Assembly (NCBI GenBank): GCA_045130235.1
Contig: JBGUPJ010000043.1
Span: forward strand, 46,482-110,481
Reading direction: 5' to 3'
Length of the DNA: 64,000 nt
DNA from: UBA1756 sp045130235
GTDB lineage: Bacteria; Bacteroidota; Bacteroidia; Bacteroidales; WCHB1-69
The notes beneath the pieces were generated by a model that was given only the letters and a program-made list of their open reading frames with translations, was not told where the DNA came from and did no database searches. This document shows, in pieces, positions 26,323 to 36,196 of this stretch. The first letter of the stretch is position 1. Each line of letters opens with the position of its first letter. The position numbers and the translations under genes were made by a program.

Positions 26323-26997
26323 TTAAAAATGGAAACCGACTTTAAAAGCCACCTGTCCGATTCTCAACTTGCTGGGGATAACGTAGGTCTCATCATAGGT
26401 AACTCCATTTACCTTCACGTTCTGGCGACCGAGCCAGTAGTAGTGAACACCCACGCTGATAAGGTCGATGAAGGTAACACCTGCGCCAACTTCGGCGGCA
26501 AAGGCGGCGTTCATATTATATTTCACCGTATTGCCAGACCAACCCTCTGTCGTTTTCAAGAACAAGTCGCATCCGATACCGGCCTCTCCCCACACATCCA
26601 CGATGTCGCTAAAGTCGGTGATGTAGTTGACACCCACGATAATCGGCACATTCACGTACATGGGCTTCGTGCAAGAGGCTTGGTTGTACACCTGACGCAC
26701 ATTCTTGTTAAGGGAGTTCCACATCAGGTCAGCGGATGCAAAGATACCCAGACCAAAGTCGAACACATAGTTGTACTTGAGGCCGAGGGAGGCGCCGAAC
26801 ATGGCAGCGCCATGGCCATCGAAGTGGCGGGAGTTGACACCCGGCACCACATAAATGGGGGTATTGTCAAACTCATGAACGGGCAAAATACCACCAACAT
26901 GCACAGAAATGCCATGGTGTTCTCTTTGTTGTGCAGAAACACTCATCACTCCACCCATCAGCAGAGCAATCAATAAAACTAAACTGAACTTTTTCAT
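26323..26997 (-). CDS. Outer-membrane beta-barrel protein (porin-like family)
   Basis: The ATG at 26997 (MKKFSLVLLIALLMGG) is preferred over the ATG two codons upstream at 27003 on signal-peptide grounds. The product has 224 residues, with cleavage near SVSAQQ. The remainder is a barrel of the Bacteroidetes opacity/OmpA-like type: AAMFGASLGLKYNYVFDFGLGIF, WGEAGIGCDLFL, GAGVTFIDLISVGVHYYWLG, and a C-terminal aromatic (VGFHF). It is the last gene of the surA - moxR - holB - Nudix unit, 31 bases after the Nudix gene, and is closed by a terminator. Confidence 0.8.
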   Translation of the reverse strand: MKKFSLVLLIALLMGGVMSVSAQQREHHGISVHVGGILPVHEFDNTPIYVVPGVNSRHFDGHGAAMFGASLGLKYNYVFDFGLGIFASADLMWNSLNKNVRQVYNQASCTKPMYVNVPIIVGVNYITDFSDIVDVWGEAGIGCDLFLKTTEGWSGNTVKYNMNAAFAAEVGAGVTFIDLISVGVHYYWLGRQNVKVNGVTYDETYVIPSKLRIGQVAFKVGFHF

Positions 26998-27028
26998 AAT
27001 CAATTATTTAAAGTTAACACAAACATTA

Positions 27029-27523
27029 CTATCGACTGGTTTTTGCTGTTTCCCAAAGGTCACGCACCGACTCATAGCTATTGCGCAGCTTGGCATCCAC
27101 CTCCGCCATCGGCACCCACACAGCCTGCACAATATCCTCTTCCGACTGCGGCAACAACTGCTGTCCGGGCAGGGCGCGCATCTCGAACCAAACGGTCTCT
27201 TTGAACATGGGCGTACCATACGTTCCGTAAGTGTGGTAGCCAAAAAACTTACGTTCACCCACTACCTCGGCACTCACACCCGTCTCCTCTTTTACCTCCC
27301 GCAGAGCGGCAGTCGCATCATCCTCACCGGCTTCTACCTTCCCTTTCGGCAGATCCCATTTGCCACGGCGGAAAATCATCAGCAGCTCATTAGCATCGTT
27401 AAACACCAAACCGCCAGCGGCGCGTATATAGGTAAATTGCTCTAGCAGAGCCTGATACTCCTGCTCGGTATGCACCAGCTGAAAACGGTCGGCACTGTAA
27501 ACTTTGATGGGGAATGCGGGCAT
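27029..27523 (-). CDS. Nudix hydrolase
   Basis: The 164-residue cytoplasmic protein has a complete Nudix box at residues 61-83 (GKVEAGE, then REVKEETGV), the Mg-binding motif for hydrolysing nucleoside diphosphates linked to another group. The substrate cannot be told; preceding residues FRRGKWDLPK are typical of 8-oxo-dGTP or diadenosine polyphosphate hydrolases. It starts 9 bases after the holB stop. Confidence 0.9.
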   Translation of the reverse strand: MPAFPIKVYSADRFQLVHTEQEYQALLEQFTYIRAAGGLVFNDANELLMIFRRGKWDLPKGKVEAGEDDATAALREVKEETGVSAEVVGERKFFGYHTYGTYGTPMFKETVWFEMRALPGQQLLPQSEEDIVQAVWVPMAEVDAKLRNSYESVRDLWETAKTSR

Positions 27524-27532
27524 GGTATGGTT

Positions 27533-28696
27533 TTATCGTTGGGAAAATGCTTTCAACAGTTTGAAATAAAAATCCGTGAACAGGATATTTACGTTGGCGT
27601 TACGCTCGAGGTGGTAGAGCGCGTCGCTGCACTCTTGCAGCAGCTGCGAGGAGTCCTTGAGGGTGAAGAGCATCCGGAACTCATCGAGCACCGTCCACTC
27701 TTCGGAGGTGGCACGCACCAGCGAATTGTTGCCGGTGTTGAGGAGCAGACTATTGCGGAACATGCGGAGCATATAGTTGAGGAAGCGTTTCTGCATCTCG
27801 CGTCCGGCCTGGGCGAGTTCGGCGAGCACGTCCTGCACCTGCAGATAGTTGATACGCGCCAGGTCCTTAGCATTCTGGAGGTATGCAGCAATGCTCTTCA
27901 TGATGATGTTGTAGTTGGTGAGCAGATGGTGCATTTCGGCGCTATCGTGCAGCAGGTTTAGGGCGCGCACATAGCTTCCGTCGGATACAGCGGCGAGGTC
28001 GGCGGCCTCCTGCTCTGTCACCCCCTCGCGCTCCACCAACTGCTGGCGGATCATGGCCTCCGACAGTGGCGGGATCTTCACCAGCTGCGTACGCGACAGG
28101 ATGGTGGGCAGCATCTGGTCGCTGCTTTCCGCTATAAGAATGAACAGCGACTGGCTTTCCGGCTCCTCCAAAGTCTTCAGCAGCTTGTTGGCCGCCGCCA
28201 GCTGGATTTTATCTGCCATCCACAAAATATAAATCTTATACCCATTCTCATACGAACGGATACTATTCTGCATCAGGATATTCGCCGTATCACGAATATT
28301 GATAACAACCTGCTTGCGCTCGCTTTTCAAGTGTTTTACCCACTCGTTGTAGTCGAGGTGATAATCATTTGCAAAGACAAAATCGCGGAAATAGCCGGCC
28401 ATTTTCTCCGAGTCGGGATCCTTATCCACCTCCTCAAAGGTGCAGTTGGGGAAGATGAGATGCAGGTCGGGGTACTGCAACTTCTCAAACATCTTGCACG
28501 AGTGGCAATGTCCGCACGAGTCGCCGTCGTGGCGGTCGGTGCAGCAGATGTACTGAGCGAAGGCGAGGGCGAGGGCGAAGCTGTGGCTTCCGTTCCGTCC
28601 CAGAAAAAGCTGCGCATGACTGATGCGGTTCTCATCGGCGAGGGCCACCAGCTGACGTTTCAGCTCTTCATCCACCAGTACATCTTTGAACAACAT
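27533..28696 (-). CDS. holB: DNA polymerase III delta' subunit
   Basis: The 387-residue clamp-loader subunit has a degenerate P-loop (LGRNGSHSF, lacking the GKT lysine), as expected of delta', which does not hydrolyse ATP. A zinc module with Cys61, Cys64 and Cys67 plus an upstream Cys51/52 follows. KIYILWMADKIQLAAANKLLKTLEEP is the equivalent of the delta'/DnaX sensor region. SRTQ stands where the SRC motif normally is. It lies two bases after moxR. Confidence 0.9.
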   Translation of the reverse strand: MLFKDVLVDEELKRQLVALADENRISHAQLFLGRNGSHSFALALAFAQYICCTDRHDGDSCGHCHSCKMFEKLQYPDLHLIFPNCTFEEVDKDPDSEKMAGYFRDFVFANDYHLDYNEWVKHLKSERKQVVINIRDTANILMQNSIRSYENGYKIYILWMADKIQLAAANKLLKTLEEPESQSLFILIAESSDQMLPTILSRTQLVKIPPLSEAMIRQQLVEREGVTEQEAADLAAVSDGSYVRALNLLHDSAEMHHLLTNYNIIMKSIAAYLQNAKDLARINYLQVQDVLAELAQAGREMQKRFLNYMLRMFRNSLLLNTGNNSLVRATSEEWTVLDEFRMLFTLKDSSQLLQECSDALYHLERNANVNILFTDFYFKLLKAFSQR

Positions 28697-28698
28697 AA

Positions 28699-29676
28699 CT
28701 ATGCGTGCATCAGTTTGTTAATAATATCTTCGATAGAAATTCCTTCCGCCTCAGCCTTGTAATTCTTGATGATACGGTGGCGGAGGATGTTGATGGCGAC
28801 GGCGCGCACATCCTCGATGTCGGGCGAGTACTTGCCGCTAAGCACAGCGTGCGTTCTGGCGCCGATGATGAGGAACTGCGAGGCACGCGGACCGGCACCC
28901 CATGCGAGGTAGTCGTTGGCCCACGGGTGAGCACCCGCCGTGTTGGGGCGCGTCATGGTGGCCAACTTCACCGCATACTGATATACATTGTCGGAAATCG
29001 GAATCTTCTGCAACAGCTTCTGGTAAAAGATAATCTCCTCCATGGTAAGCACCTGGTCGGGCTCGGCCATAGCGCCATGGATGGTCGATTTCACGATGTT
29101 CACCTCATCATCGAAGCCCGGGTAGTCGAGCATGATGTTGAACATGAAACGGTCCTGCTGGGCTTCGGGCAACGGGTAGGTACCCTCCTGTTCGATGGGG
29201 TTCTGGGTGGCCAGCACGAAGAAAGGATCCGGCAGCTGGTAGGTCACACCGTTCATACTCACCGAACGCTCCTGCATGGCCTCCAACAGTGCGGACTGCG
29301 TTTTCGGAGGTGTACGATTGATCTCGTCGGCCAGCACGATGTTGGCGAAGATGGGGCCTTTCACAAATTTGAACTTGCGGTTCTCGTCCAAAATTTCGGT
29401 ACCCATAATGTCCGACGGCATCAAGTCGGGGGTGAACTGTATTCTGTTGTATGATAAGCTGATAGACTTCGCTATCGTGGTAATCATCAAGGTTTTGGCC
29501 AGTCCGGGCACGCCAATCAGCAGGGCATGGCTGCGGCTGAACATCACCATCAGAATGTTCTTGATGATTTCGTCTTGCCCGACGATCACCTTGCCGATTT
29601 CGCGGCGCAGCTGCGCATATTTTTCTACAAACGCCTCAATGGCTTCCACATCGTCCTTGAAATTCAAATCTGCCAT
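28699..29676 (-). CDS. MoxR family AAA+ ATPase
   Basis: From the ATG at 29676 (MADLNFKDD) the product has 325 residues; the open frame to 29709 would overlap the surA-like gene. Walker A is GVPGLAKT (55-62), Walker B VLADEINRTPP, and the sensor region is FVLATQNPIEQEG. MoxR ATPases act as chaperones, usually beside DUF58 and von Willebrand A proteins. Those partners are missing here and holB follows instead, so the usual MoxR cluster is broken up. Confidence 0.93.
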   Translation of the reverse strand: MADLNFKDDVEAIEAFVEKYAQLRREIGKVIVGQDEIIKNILMVMFSRSHALLIGVPGLAKTLMITTIAKSISLSYNRIQFTPDLMPSDIMGTEILDENRKFKFVKGPIFANIVLADEINRTPPKTQSALLEAMQERSVSMNGVTYQLPDPFFVLATQNPIEQEGTYPLPEAQQDRFMFNIMLDYPGFDDEVNIVKSTIHGAMAEPDQVLTMEEIIFYQKLLQKIPISDNVYQYAVKLATMTRPNTAGAHPWANDYLAWGAGPRASQFLIIGARTHAVLSGKYSPDIEDVRAVAINILRHRIIKNYKAEAEGISIEDIINKLMHA

Positions 29677-29690
29677 AGTATAAATTTGAT

Positions 29691-31043
29691 TTATTGGGTG
29701 ATGCCCCACTCTTTGAGGAAGGGGCAGTTCTTATAGTTTTCGTTGATTTTGATATGGGTGATTTTTACTTTTTCTTTCAGCCAATTGTCGATGATGCCTT
29801 GTTTTTTCTCTTCGAGGGCGGCGCCTCTGATGAGGTCGTAATCCTCGCGGAGGTTAGGTTTATGGGCGGCCACTTTGGTTTTGAGGTAGATAAGCCGGTA
29901 GGCCATCTTGCCGTCCTCATTGACGTATGCCACCGGTTGGGAGTACTCGCCGGGGATGAGCTTGTTGACGGTGGCGAAGGTGCTGGCGTCGAAAGCCTCT
30001 TTCTCAAACTTATAGGAGTTGCTGTAGGGGTTCACCACCCAGCCGCCGCTGTTCTTGTTCATATCGTCTGAGAACTCCATGGCGGCCTTGCTGAAGTCCA
30101 TGTTCTGGTCGATAATCACCTGCCGCACGCTGTCGAGCCACTCGATGGCTTTCACCTGCTCCTCTGCCGAGGGTTTGGGTTGCAAGAGGATGTGTGCCAC
30201 GTTGATTTTATCGCCGCGGCGCTCGATCATCTGGATGATGTGGTAGCCGGCCTTGGTCTGCACAATCTGCGACACTTCACCGCTTTTGAGATTGAAGGCC
30301 ACCGCCTCGAACTCAGGGTAGAGGGTGCCGCGCTCCACGAAGCCCAGCTCACCACCGTTGGAGGCCGACCCTTGGTCGTCGGAGTATAGGCGCGCCAACA
30401 TCGAGAACTTCTCGCCCCGAAGCACACGCTCGCGGAAACCAAGCAACTTCTCTTTGATGGTGGCAATCTCCTCGTCGCTCACTGGCGGCATCTTCACGAT
30501 ATGGCCTATCTCGTATGAAGGCTGGATAGTGGGAAGGCTGTCGTATGGAATCTTGTCGAAAAACTTCTTTACCTCTGCCGGAGTAATGACCACATTCTCG
30601 GTAATGGACTGCTGCACTCGCTCGGTGAGCATCTGCTCGCGCATCACCGACCGCATGTCCCTCTTGATCTCGTCGATGGACTTGTTGTAGGCCTCTTCGA
30701 TAATTTTAGTATTGCCGCCCACCTGCGCCAGCCAATAATTGAACTTGTAGTTGACCTGCGCATCCACCTCCTGGTCGGTGAACTCGATACTGTCGAGCTG
30801 CGCCTGATGGATGAACAGCTTCTGTTTCAGCATGTGCTCGAAGATCAGCATCCGAGCCTCCTCCTCGTTGTCAATGTCCTTGAACTGAGCCGCATAGTTG
30901 ATATACTCGGCTTCCAGCTCCGACTTGGTGATAATTTCCTTACCCACAACGGCAATAATCTCGTCGATGGTACCGGAAGACTGAGCCCACGACAGCTGCA
31001 AACAGCTGATGCAAAAGAGTATGGCGATAAAAATCTTTCTCAT
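29691..31043 (-). CDS. SurA-like periplasmic peptidyl-prolyl isomerase (two parvulin domains)
   Basis: The 450-residue protein has a signal peptide (cut near LSWAQ), a SurA N-terminal chaperone region (IDEIIAVVGKEIITKSEL, about 25-165) and two PpiC-type domains (about 175-270, with YSDDQGSASNGGELGFVERG; and about 275-375, with FSDDMNKNSGGWV). SurA escorts barrel proteins to the outer membrane, which fits the barrel gene at the end of the same unit. It is the first gene of the unit, behind a -7 box at 31066-31073. Confidence 0.92.
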   Translation of the reverse strand: MRKIFIAILFCISCLQLSWAQSSGTIDEIIAVVGKEIITKSELEAEYINYAAQFKDIDNEEEARMLIFEHMLKQKLFIHQAQLDSIEFTDQEVDAQVNYKFNYWLAQVGGNTKIIEEAYNKSIDEIKRDMRSVMREQMLTERVQQSITENVVITPAEVKKFFDKIPYDSLPTIQPSYEIGHIVKMPPVSDEEIATIKEKLLGFRERVLRGEKFSMLARLYSDDQGSASNGGELGFVERGTLYPEFEAVAFNLKSGEVSQIVQTKAGYHIIQMIERRGDKINVAHILLQPKPSAEEQVKAIEWLDSVRQVIIDQNMDFSKAAMEFSDDMNKNSGGWVVNPYSNSYKFEKEAFDASTFATVNKLIPGEYSQPVAYVNEDGKMAYRLIYLKTKVAAHKPNLREDYDLIRGAALEEKKQGIIDNWLKEKVKITHIKINENYKNCPFLKEWGITQ

Positions 31044-31065
31044 TCAGCAAACGGATTTGAGGGTG

Positions 31066-31073
31066 CGAAATTA
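31066..31073 (-). promoter_or_regulatory. -7 box for the surA-like unit
   Basis: The minus strand reads TAATTTCG, a one-base variant of TAnnTTTG, 23 bases before the ATG at 31043. Confidence 0.5.
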
Positions 31074-31133
31074 CAAAAAAAAAGAAGACAAAGCCTGCCT
31101 TCCTTCTTTTTTGCTTCAGAAAATTTTTATTGA

Positions 31134-31292
31134 CTATTTTCTGCCCATGCTTTCGTCAGAAACGGTGAGTTTTTTTCTCCCCTTTGCACGACGAGCAGCC
31201 AACACTCTACGACCATTGGCGGTGGACATTCTTTCTCTGAAACCATGCTTGTTTTTGCGTCTTCTGTTGGACGGTTGGAATGTTCTTTTCAT
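31134..31292 (-). CDS. rpmH: 50S ribosomal protein L34
   Basis: The 52-residue, strongly basic protein starts MKRTFQPSNRRRKNKHGFRERM, the L34 signature. The open frame to 31502 is not used: a -7 box lies at 31331-31338 inside it. In many bacteria rpmH stands next to rnpA and dnaA; here it stands alone with its own promoter, between the surA-like gene and sbcD. Confidence 0.96.
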   Translation of the reverse strand: MKRTFQPSNRRRKNKHGFRERMSTANGRRVLAARRAKGRKKLTVSDESMGRK

Positions 31293-31330
31293 CTTATTTT
31301 GGCTTTTGTTTCTCTTAAATTTTGGGGTTG

Positions 31331-31338
31331 CAAAAATA
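31331..31338 (-). promoter_or_regulatory. -7 box for rpmH
   Basis: The minus strand reads TATTTTTG, exact consensus, about 39 bases before the ATG at 31292. It lies back to back with the sbcD promoter. Confidence 0.72.
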
Positions 31339-31430
31339 CAACATTTTTTGAAACCTGCAACATCCTCAAAAAAATTTCTTTCAACAATTAAATAACTGTC
31401 GACCGGCGACCCCATAAAATTATTTTTTCG

Positions 31431-31438
31431 TATCTTTG
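31431..31438 (+). promoter_or_regulatory. -7 box for sbcD-sbcC
   Basis: TATCTTTG on the plus strand. It lies 66 bases before the ATG at 31505 and rules out the in-frame extension to 31436. Confidence 0.7.
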
Positions 31439-31504
31439 ACGGCGAAAAAAAACATCGTGTCAACTTCAACGACACGTCCATTAACCACCTCAAAATCAAC
31501 ATTT

Positions 31505-32734
31505 ATGAAAATCCTTCATACCAGCGACTGGCATCTCGGCCATACGTTGCACGACCACGACCGTGAGGAGGAGCAGTGCGACTTTCTCCATCAACTGGTA
31601 GCCATCATCGACCGTGAGCGCCCGGATGCGATGGTGGTGTGCGGCGACATTTTCGACCGTCCGCAGCCGCCGCTTTGGGCACGGGAACTCTATACCGAAA
31701 CGCTGCTGAAAATCCACGACTGCTATCCAGCCATCCAGATGGTCATCACGGCGGGCAACCACGACAGCAAGTCATCGCTGCAGCTGGAAGGAAAAGTCTG
31801 GGAGCGGCTCAACATACGGGTGGTAGGGCAGGTGGAGCGGAACGCCGACGGGAGCGTCAACCTGAGCCGCCACATCGTGCCGGTGAAGGACAGCGACGGG
31901 CAGCCGCTCGGCTACATCGTGGCGGTTCCGCACATCTACGAGAGTGCCTTCCCCGTGTTGTCGGAAGAGGTCCAGCAGGAAAAACGGCCGGCATTTTTCT
32001 ACCAGTCGCTGCTCGACGAGGCCGCCCGCCAAAACCCACAAGGGCTCCCCGTGGTGCTGACCGCCCACACGGCCGTTACGGGCAGCAACTTCACCGGCCA
32101 CGACTTCAACAACTATATCGGCGGTATCGACACCGTGGGGCAGGACACCTTCGGCACGGGCTACGACTACCTCGCCCTGGGGCATATCCACCAGCCACAA
32201 ACCCTCTCCGGCAACGGTCCCGCCGCCCGCTACTGCGGCACTCCCCTCACCCTTCATTTCGATGAGCACGGCAACCACGGAGTGACCATCGTCAATCTTA
32301 TTAAAGATCAACAACCTGATATCCAGCATATTCCCATCAAAAATCGTCGTCCACTGCTTACCATTCCACAGGAGGCAAAACCTTTCAACGAGGTCATTGC
32401 CGAAATCGAGGCGTTGCCCGATGATGAAAAATCATACTTGAGGCTTCATGTGCTGCTGAACGGCCCGATGCCACCCAACTACATCGTCACCATTCAACAA
32501 GCCCTGCAAGGAAAGGCGGCCGAGTATTGTTGCATCAAGACGGAACTTCCTGAGCAAAAAGACGATACAAAATCAACCCAACCCCGTTCCTTCGACCCCG
32601 ACAACATGCCTACGCCGTTGGAGATGGCGAAAATTTATTATCAAAATCAATATCACGAAGAGATGGACCAAGAGATGGTGGCAATGCTGGAGGAGGCCAT
32701 CCGTAGGGTACAAAAGAACAACGAAAAGGAGTAA
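31505..32734 (+). CDS. sbcD: SbcD (Mre11-type) nuclease subunit
   Basis: The 409-residue metallophosphoesterase subunit of the SbcCD double-strand break and hairpin nuclease. Metal-binding motifs occur in the usual order: TSDWHLG, VVCGDIFDR, AGNHDS, and TAHTAV ... LGHIHQPQ. The C-terminal capping region follows. The MKILHTSDWH start is standard. sbcC follows after 14 bases. Confidence 0.96.
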   Translation: MKILHTSDWHLGHTLHDHDREEEQCDFLHQLVAIIDRERPDAMVVCGDIFDRPQPPLWARELYTETLLKIHDCYPAIQMVITAGNHDSKSSLQLEGKVWERLNIRVVGQVERNADGSVNLSRHIVPVKDSDGQPLGYIVAVPHIYESAFPVLSEEVQQEKRPAFFYQSLLDEAARQNPQGLPVVLTAHTAVTGSNFTGHDFNNYIGGIDTVGQDTFGTGYDYLALGHIHQPQTLSGNGPAARYCGTPLTLHFDEHGNHGVTIVNLIKDQQPDIQHIPIKNRRPLLTIPQEAKPFNEVIAEIEALPDDEKSYLRLHVLLNGPMPPNYIVTIQQALQGKAAEYCCIKTELPEQKDDTKSTQPRSFDPDNMPTPLEMAKIYYQNQYHEEMDQEMVAMLEEAIRRVQKNNEKE

Positions 32735-32748
32735 GCAATTCTTAAATA

Positions 32749-35700
32749 ATGAAACTCATTCTATTAAAAATCAAAAATATAGCTTCGATTGAAGAAGCGG
32801 AAATTCGTTTCGATGAAGGCCTTTTGGCCTCTACCTCGCGATTTCTGATTTGTGGCGACATGGGTACGGGGAAAAGCACCATTTTGGACAGCATCTGTCT
32901 CGCCCTCTACAACAACACACCGCGGTTGAGCCAAGCTTCTGGTGAAAAACGCGACTACGGCAGCGACAACATTACGGCACAAGACCCACGTAACCTGCTG
33001 CGTCATGGAACAAACGAGGGAAGTGTGGAACTTGATTTTGAAGGCTCTGATGACAAGCATTATACGGCCAGGTGGTCGTGCGGAAGAACCCGAAACCACA
33101 CGCTCCGCAATTCGACGCATACCCTTACCTGTGGCACCGAAACCCTCGACAACAAGAAAGAGATCGAAAAAAGAATCAAAGAGAGCGCCGTGGGACTCGA
33201 CTTCCAGCAATTCTGCCGCACCACCCTCCTTGCGCAAGGACAATTCACCCAATTCCTCAAAAGCAAGGAAAACGAGAAGTCGGAAATTCTGGAAAAACTC
33301 ACCCAGACAGACATCTACTCAACGGTGGGCAGCGAAATTGCCAAAATCTATAAGGAAAAACATGAAGAATGCCTGAAGGTGGAGGCAGAAATTAATGGAG
33401 CGCATCTTCTTACCAATGAAGAAATTATAGAATTAAACAACGAAATTTCCCATTGTACTGAACGTCTTTCACTCATCAAAAATCAAAAAAAGACACTGGA
33501 TGAAAAAACGCAGTGGCTCAACCGAATCCACGATGCGGAAAATAACCGAACTAAGGCGGATGAAAAGTTTCAGCAGTTGAAAAAAGTAGTGGAAAGCACT
33601 GATTTTCAAAATGAAAGTAAACTTATCAGCGATTGGAACTTGAGTAGTGAAGGGCGCTACCTGCTGCATCAGATTGCAGATTTACTCAACAAACAGAACA
33701 CCCTTGAAACAGAGCAGATTGCCAAAGGCAAACAGCAGTTTGAGACGGCTGTGAAAATGCTGAACAGTTTCAAAGACAATCTGTTGCAATCGAAGTCGGA
33801 CCTGGATACGCTGAAAAAACAGATGTTGGCCGACGAGCCGCACAGCGAGATGTACCGCAATGTGCAAACCATTCTCGCCCATCTGGCCAATGCCCTGAAA
33901 CATAATGAAACGGCAGGACTGGTGACCAAACAGAAGCAAACTGCTGAGAATGAACTTCCTGAACTGAAAAAGAAGGCAGAAGATAGCGTAGCCGCACAGA
34001 AAAATTGTGCGGAAGAGGTGAAAAAAGCAGAGGCAGTGGAACAGAAGATGAAAGGTCAACTTGACGCTCTTCATCCGGAAGAATTGGAAAAGGCTAACAA
34101 AGAAATCGATTGCCAACAGCAGCTGCTGAATACCGCTCGCCAATGCTGCAATAACCTGAAGAGTCTCCATGATAGTTTGTTAGCGAATGAGGAAGATATC
34201 CGAAAGAACCGTCAGGCGCAATCAGACGAGCAGGATAAAATCAAGATGTTAGCGCCTATCGCCGTTGAGCGGAAGAACGAACTGGCAAGAGCTAAGGAGC
34301 TGTTAGAAAAGACGACACTGGCCCTCGGTGATGCCGCCGACACCCTGCGGGCGCAACTGCACATTGGCGACACCTGTCCCGTTTGTGGCCATACCGTTGA
34401 ACAGTTGATGGATACTGCCGCCCTCCGAGCCGCCATAGAACCTCAGAAACAGTTTGTAAAACAAGCCGAAGAGCAACTTACAGACGTAAACAGTCAGGTG
34501 AAAACCGCTGAACAGTTGGCGAAAAAATATCAGGAAGACATTCAAATTTTAGAGGGAAAGAAAGAGGAATTGAAGAAGAAACAGCAGGCGGCTACCGATG
34601 AGGCCACTGCAGCTTGTAAAGACATTCAAATTACTATCAATCAAGATATTGAAAAAGCATTAAAGACCATCGCAGACCAAGAAGAAGCCATCCTAAAGCA
34701 GAAAAATGATCTTTTGGAACGACAGAACAAGGTGAACGAGCAGTCAAAAGCCATTCTTGTCCAAAAGGAAGTGATCAACAAACTGATACAGAAAGAGAAA
34801 CAAGCTGGGATTGTGGTGGAGAAAAGTGCCAACAGCGTAAAAGAATGCGAAAGCAACATCTGCGCGTACGAGGGGCGCATCCGCGACGAGCGGAAGGAAG
34901 CGGAAGCAGAATTGAAAGCCGCTGAGGGACTAATAAGTTGGAAAGGATGGAGAGAGGAATGGGAGAAAGAGCCAAAAGTTTTCGCCCAAAAATTGCAAAA
35001 TGATGCAGAGAAATTTGTTGAAAATGGGAAAAAGATGGAAAAACTTTCTCAAGAAATTGAAACTCAACAATCTCATTTACACGATATTGAAGAAAATTGT
35101 AACAAAATTCTGGAGCAATGGTCCGACTGGGCAACGCCTACCGAAGAGCGGCTGTCGGGCACGGATGTTCCCGAACGGTGGCGGCAGCTGGCGCAGAGTG
35201 CCGACCGACTGCACGTGATGATTACAGAATGCCACAACAACCTGGCCGCAAATGAAAAGAAGTTGAAACAATTCCTGCAGCAGCATCCCGAACTGAGTCG
35301 CGAGCGTATAGAAGAGATACGCAAACAATCTCTCACTCAGGATTTTATCAAAAATCATCAGCAACAAGAAAAGACTTTCGAGTCAGCCCAAAGTGCATTG
35401 GAGCAAGCCGACAAAGTGCTGGAAGAGGTGCGTCAGACACCCCATCCCGAATTGGCCGATGGAGAAAACCTGGAAGTTCTGAAAGAGCAGACGCAGCAGG
35501 TAGAGGCAGAGGCCAACGAGCTGTTGGCTACGCAAGGCGAGGCACAGGGACGGCTCAAGCTGAACGAACAGAACAAGCAGATGGTTTCAGGAAAAGAGCA
35601 ACATCTTGAAGAACTGCGACATACGGCCATGCAATGGAAACGTCTCTCGGAGATGTTCGGCAAAAACGAAGGAGGCGCTTTCCGCAATGTGGCGCAGAGC

Positions 35701-36147
35701 TTCCTGCTGCAAAACCTCGTGCGCAACGCTAACGAATATCTAAAAGAGCTGACGCAGCGGTACCGGCTCGACTGTATTCCCGGCACGCTCACCCTTAGTT
35801 TGCGCGACCTGTACCAGGGCGAGACCGAGAGTCCGGTGGACACGCTGAGCGGCGGCGAAAGTTTCTTGGTATCATTATCGCTGGCGTTAGCCTTGTCGGC
35901 CATCAACCGCAAAGGATTTAGCATCGACACGTTGTTCATCGATGAGGGTTTCGGCAACCTGAGCAGCAACGAGTTAGAGACCGTACTGAACATGCTGGCG
36001 CGGTTGCAGAAGATGAACGGGAAGCGCGTCGGCATCATCAGTCATGTGGAAGCGGTGAAGGAGCACATTCCTGTACACGTGGAGGTGACGCGCATCGACC
36101 CGACACGCAGCAAGATAGAGGTGGTGGATTTAACGGGAAAAAGCTGA
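32749..36147 (+). CDS. sbcC: SbcC (Rad50-type) ATPase subunit
   Basis: The 1132-residue SMC-like ATPase has Walker A GDMGTGKST (36-44), a long coiled coil interrupted by the zinc hook CPVC at 543-546, the ABC signature TLSGGESFLVSLSLALAL, and Walker B LFIDEGFGNLS near the C-terminus. With SbcD it opens and cuts DNA hairpins and blocked ends. This is of interest in a genome with REP palindromes. The gene converges on the glycosyltransferase gene with 49 bases between. Confidence 0.96.
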   Translation: MKLILLKIKNIASIEEAEIRFDEGLLASTSRFLICGDMGTGKSTILDSICLALYNNTPRLSQASGEKRDYGSDNITAQDPRNLLRHGTNEGSVELDFEGSDDKHYTARWSCGRTRNHTLRNSTHTLTCGTETLDNKKEIEKRIKESAVGLDFQQFCRTTLLAQGQFTQFLKSKENEKSEILEKLTQTDIYSTVGSEIAKIYKEKHEECLKVEAEINGAHLLTNEEIIELNNEISHCTERLSLIKNQKKTLDEKTQWLNRIHDAENNRTKADEKFQQLKKVVESTDFQNESKLISDWNLSSEGRYLLHQIADLLNKQNTLETEQIAKGKQQFETAVKMLNSFKDNLLQSKSDLDTLKKQMLADEPHSEMYRNVQTILAHLANALKHNETAGLVTKQKQTAENELPELKKKAEDSVAAQKNCAEEVKKAEAVEQKMKGQLDALHPEELEKANKEIDCQQQLLNTARQCCNNLKSLHDSLLANEEDIRKNRQAQSDEQDKIKMLAPIAVERKNELARAKELLEKTTLALGDAADTLRAQLHIGDTCPVCGHTVEQLMDTAALRAAIEPQKQFVKQAEEQLTDVNSQVKTAEQLAKKYQEDIQILEGKKEELKKKQQAATDEATAACKDIQITINQDIEKALKTIADQEEAILKQKNDLLERQNKVNEQSKAILVQKEVINKLIQKEKQAGIVVEKSANSVKECESNICAYEGRIRDERKEAEAELKAAEGLISWKGWREEWEKEPKVFAQKLQNDAEKFVENGKKMEKLSQEIETQQSHLHDIEENCNKILEQWSDWATPTEERLSGTDVPERWRQLAQSADRLHVMITECHNNLAANEKKLKQFLQQHPELSRERIEEIRKQSLTQDFIKNHQQQEKTFESAQSALEQADKVLEEVRQTPHPELADGENLEVLKEQTQQVEAEANELLATQGEAQGRLKLNEQNKQMVSGKEQHLEELRHTAMQWKRLSEMFGKNEGGAFRNVAQSFLLQNLVRNANEYLKELTQRYRLDCIPGTLTLSLRDLYQGETESPVDTLSGGESFLVSLSLALALSAINRKGFSIDTLFIDEGFGNLSSNELETVLNMLARLQKMNGKRVGIISHVEAVKEHIPVHVEVTRIDPTRSKIEVVDLTGKS

Positions 36148-36196
36148 ACATCCCCACGCTTCCACCAAATTCTTAACAAATAAGTGGAACTTCTTT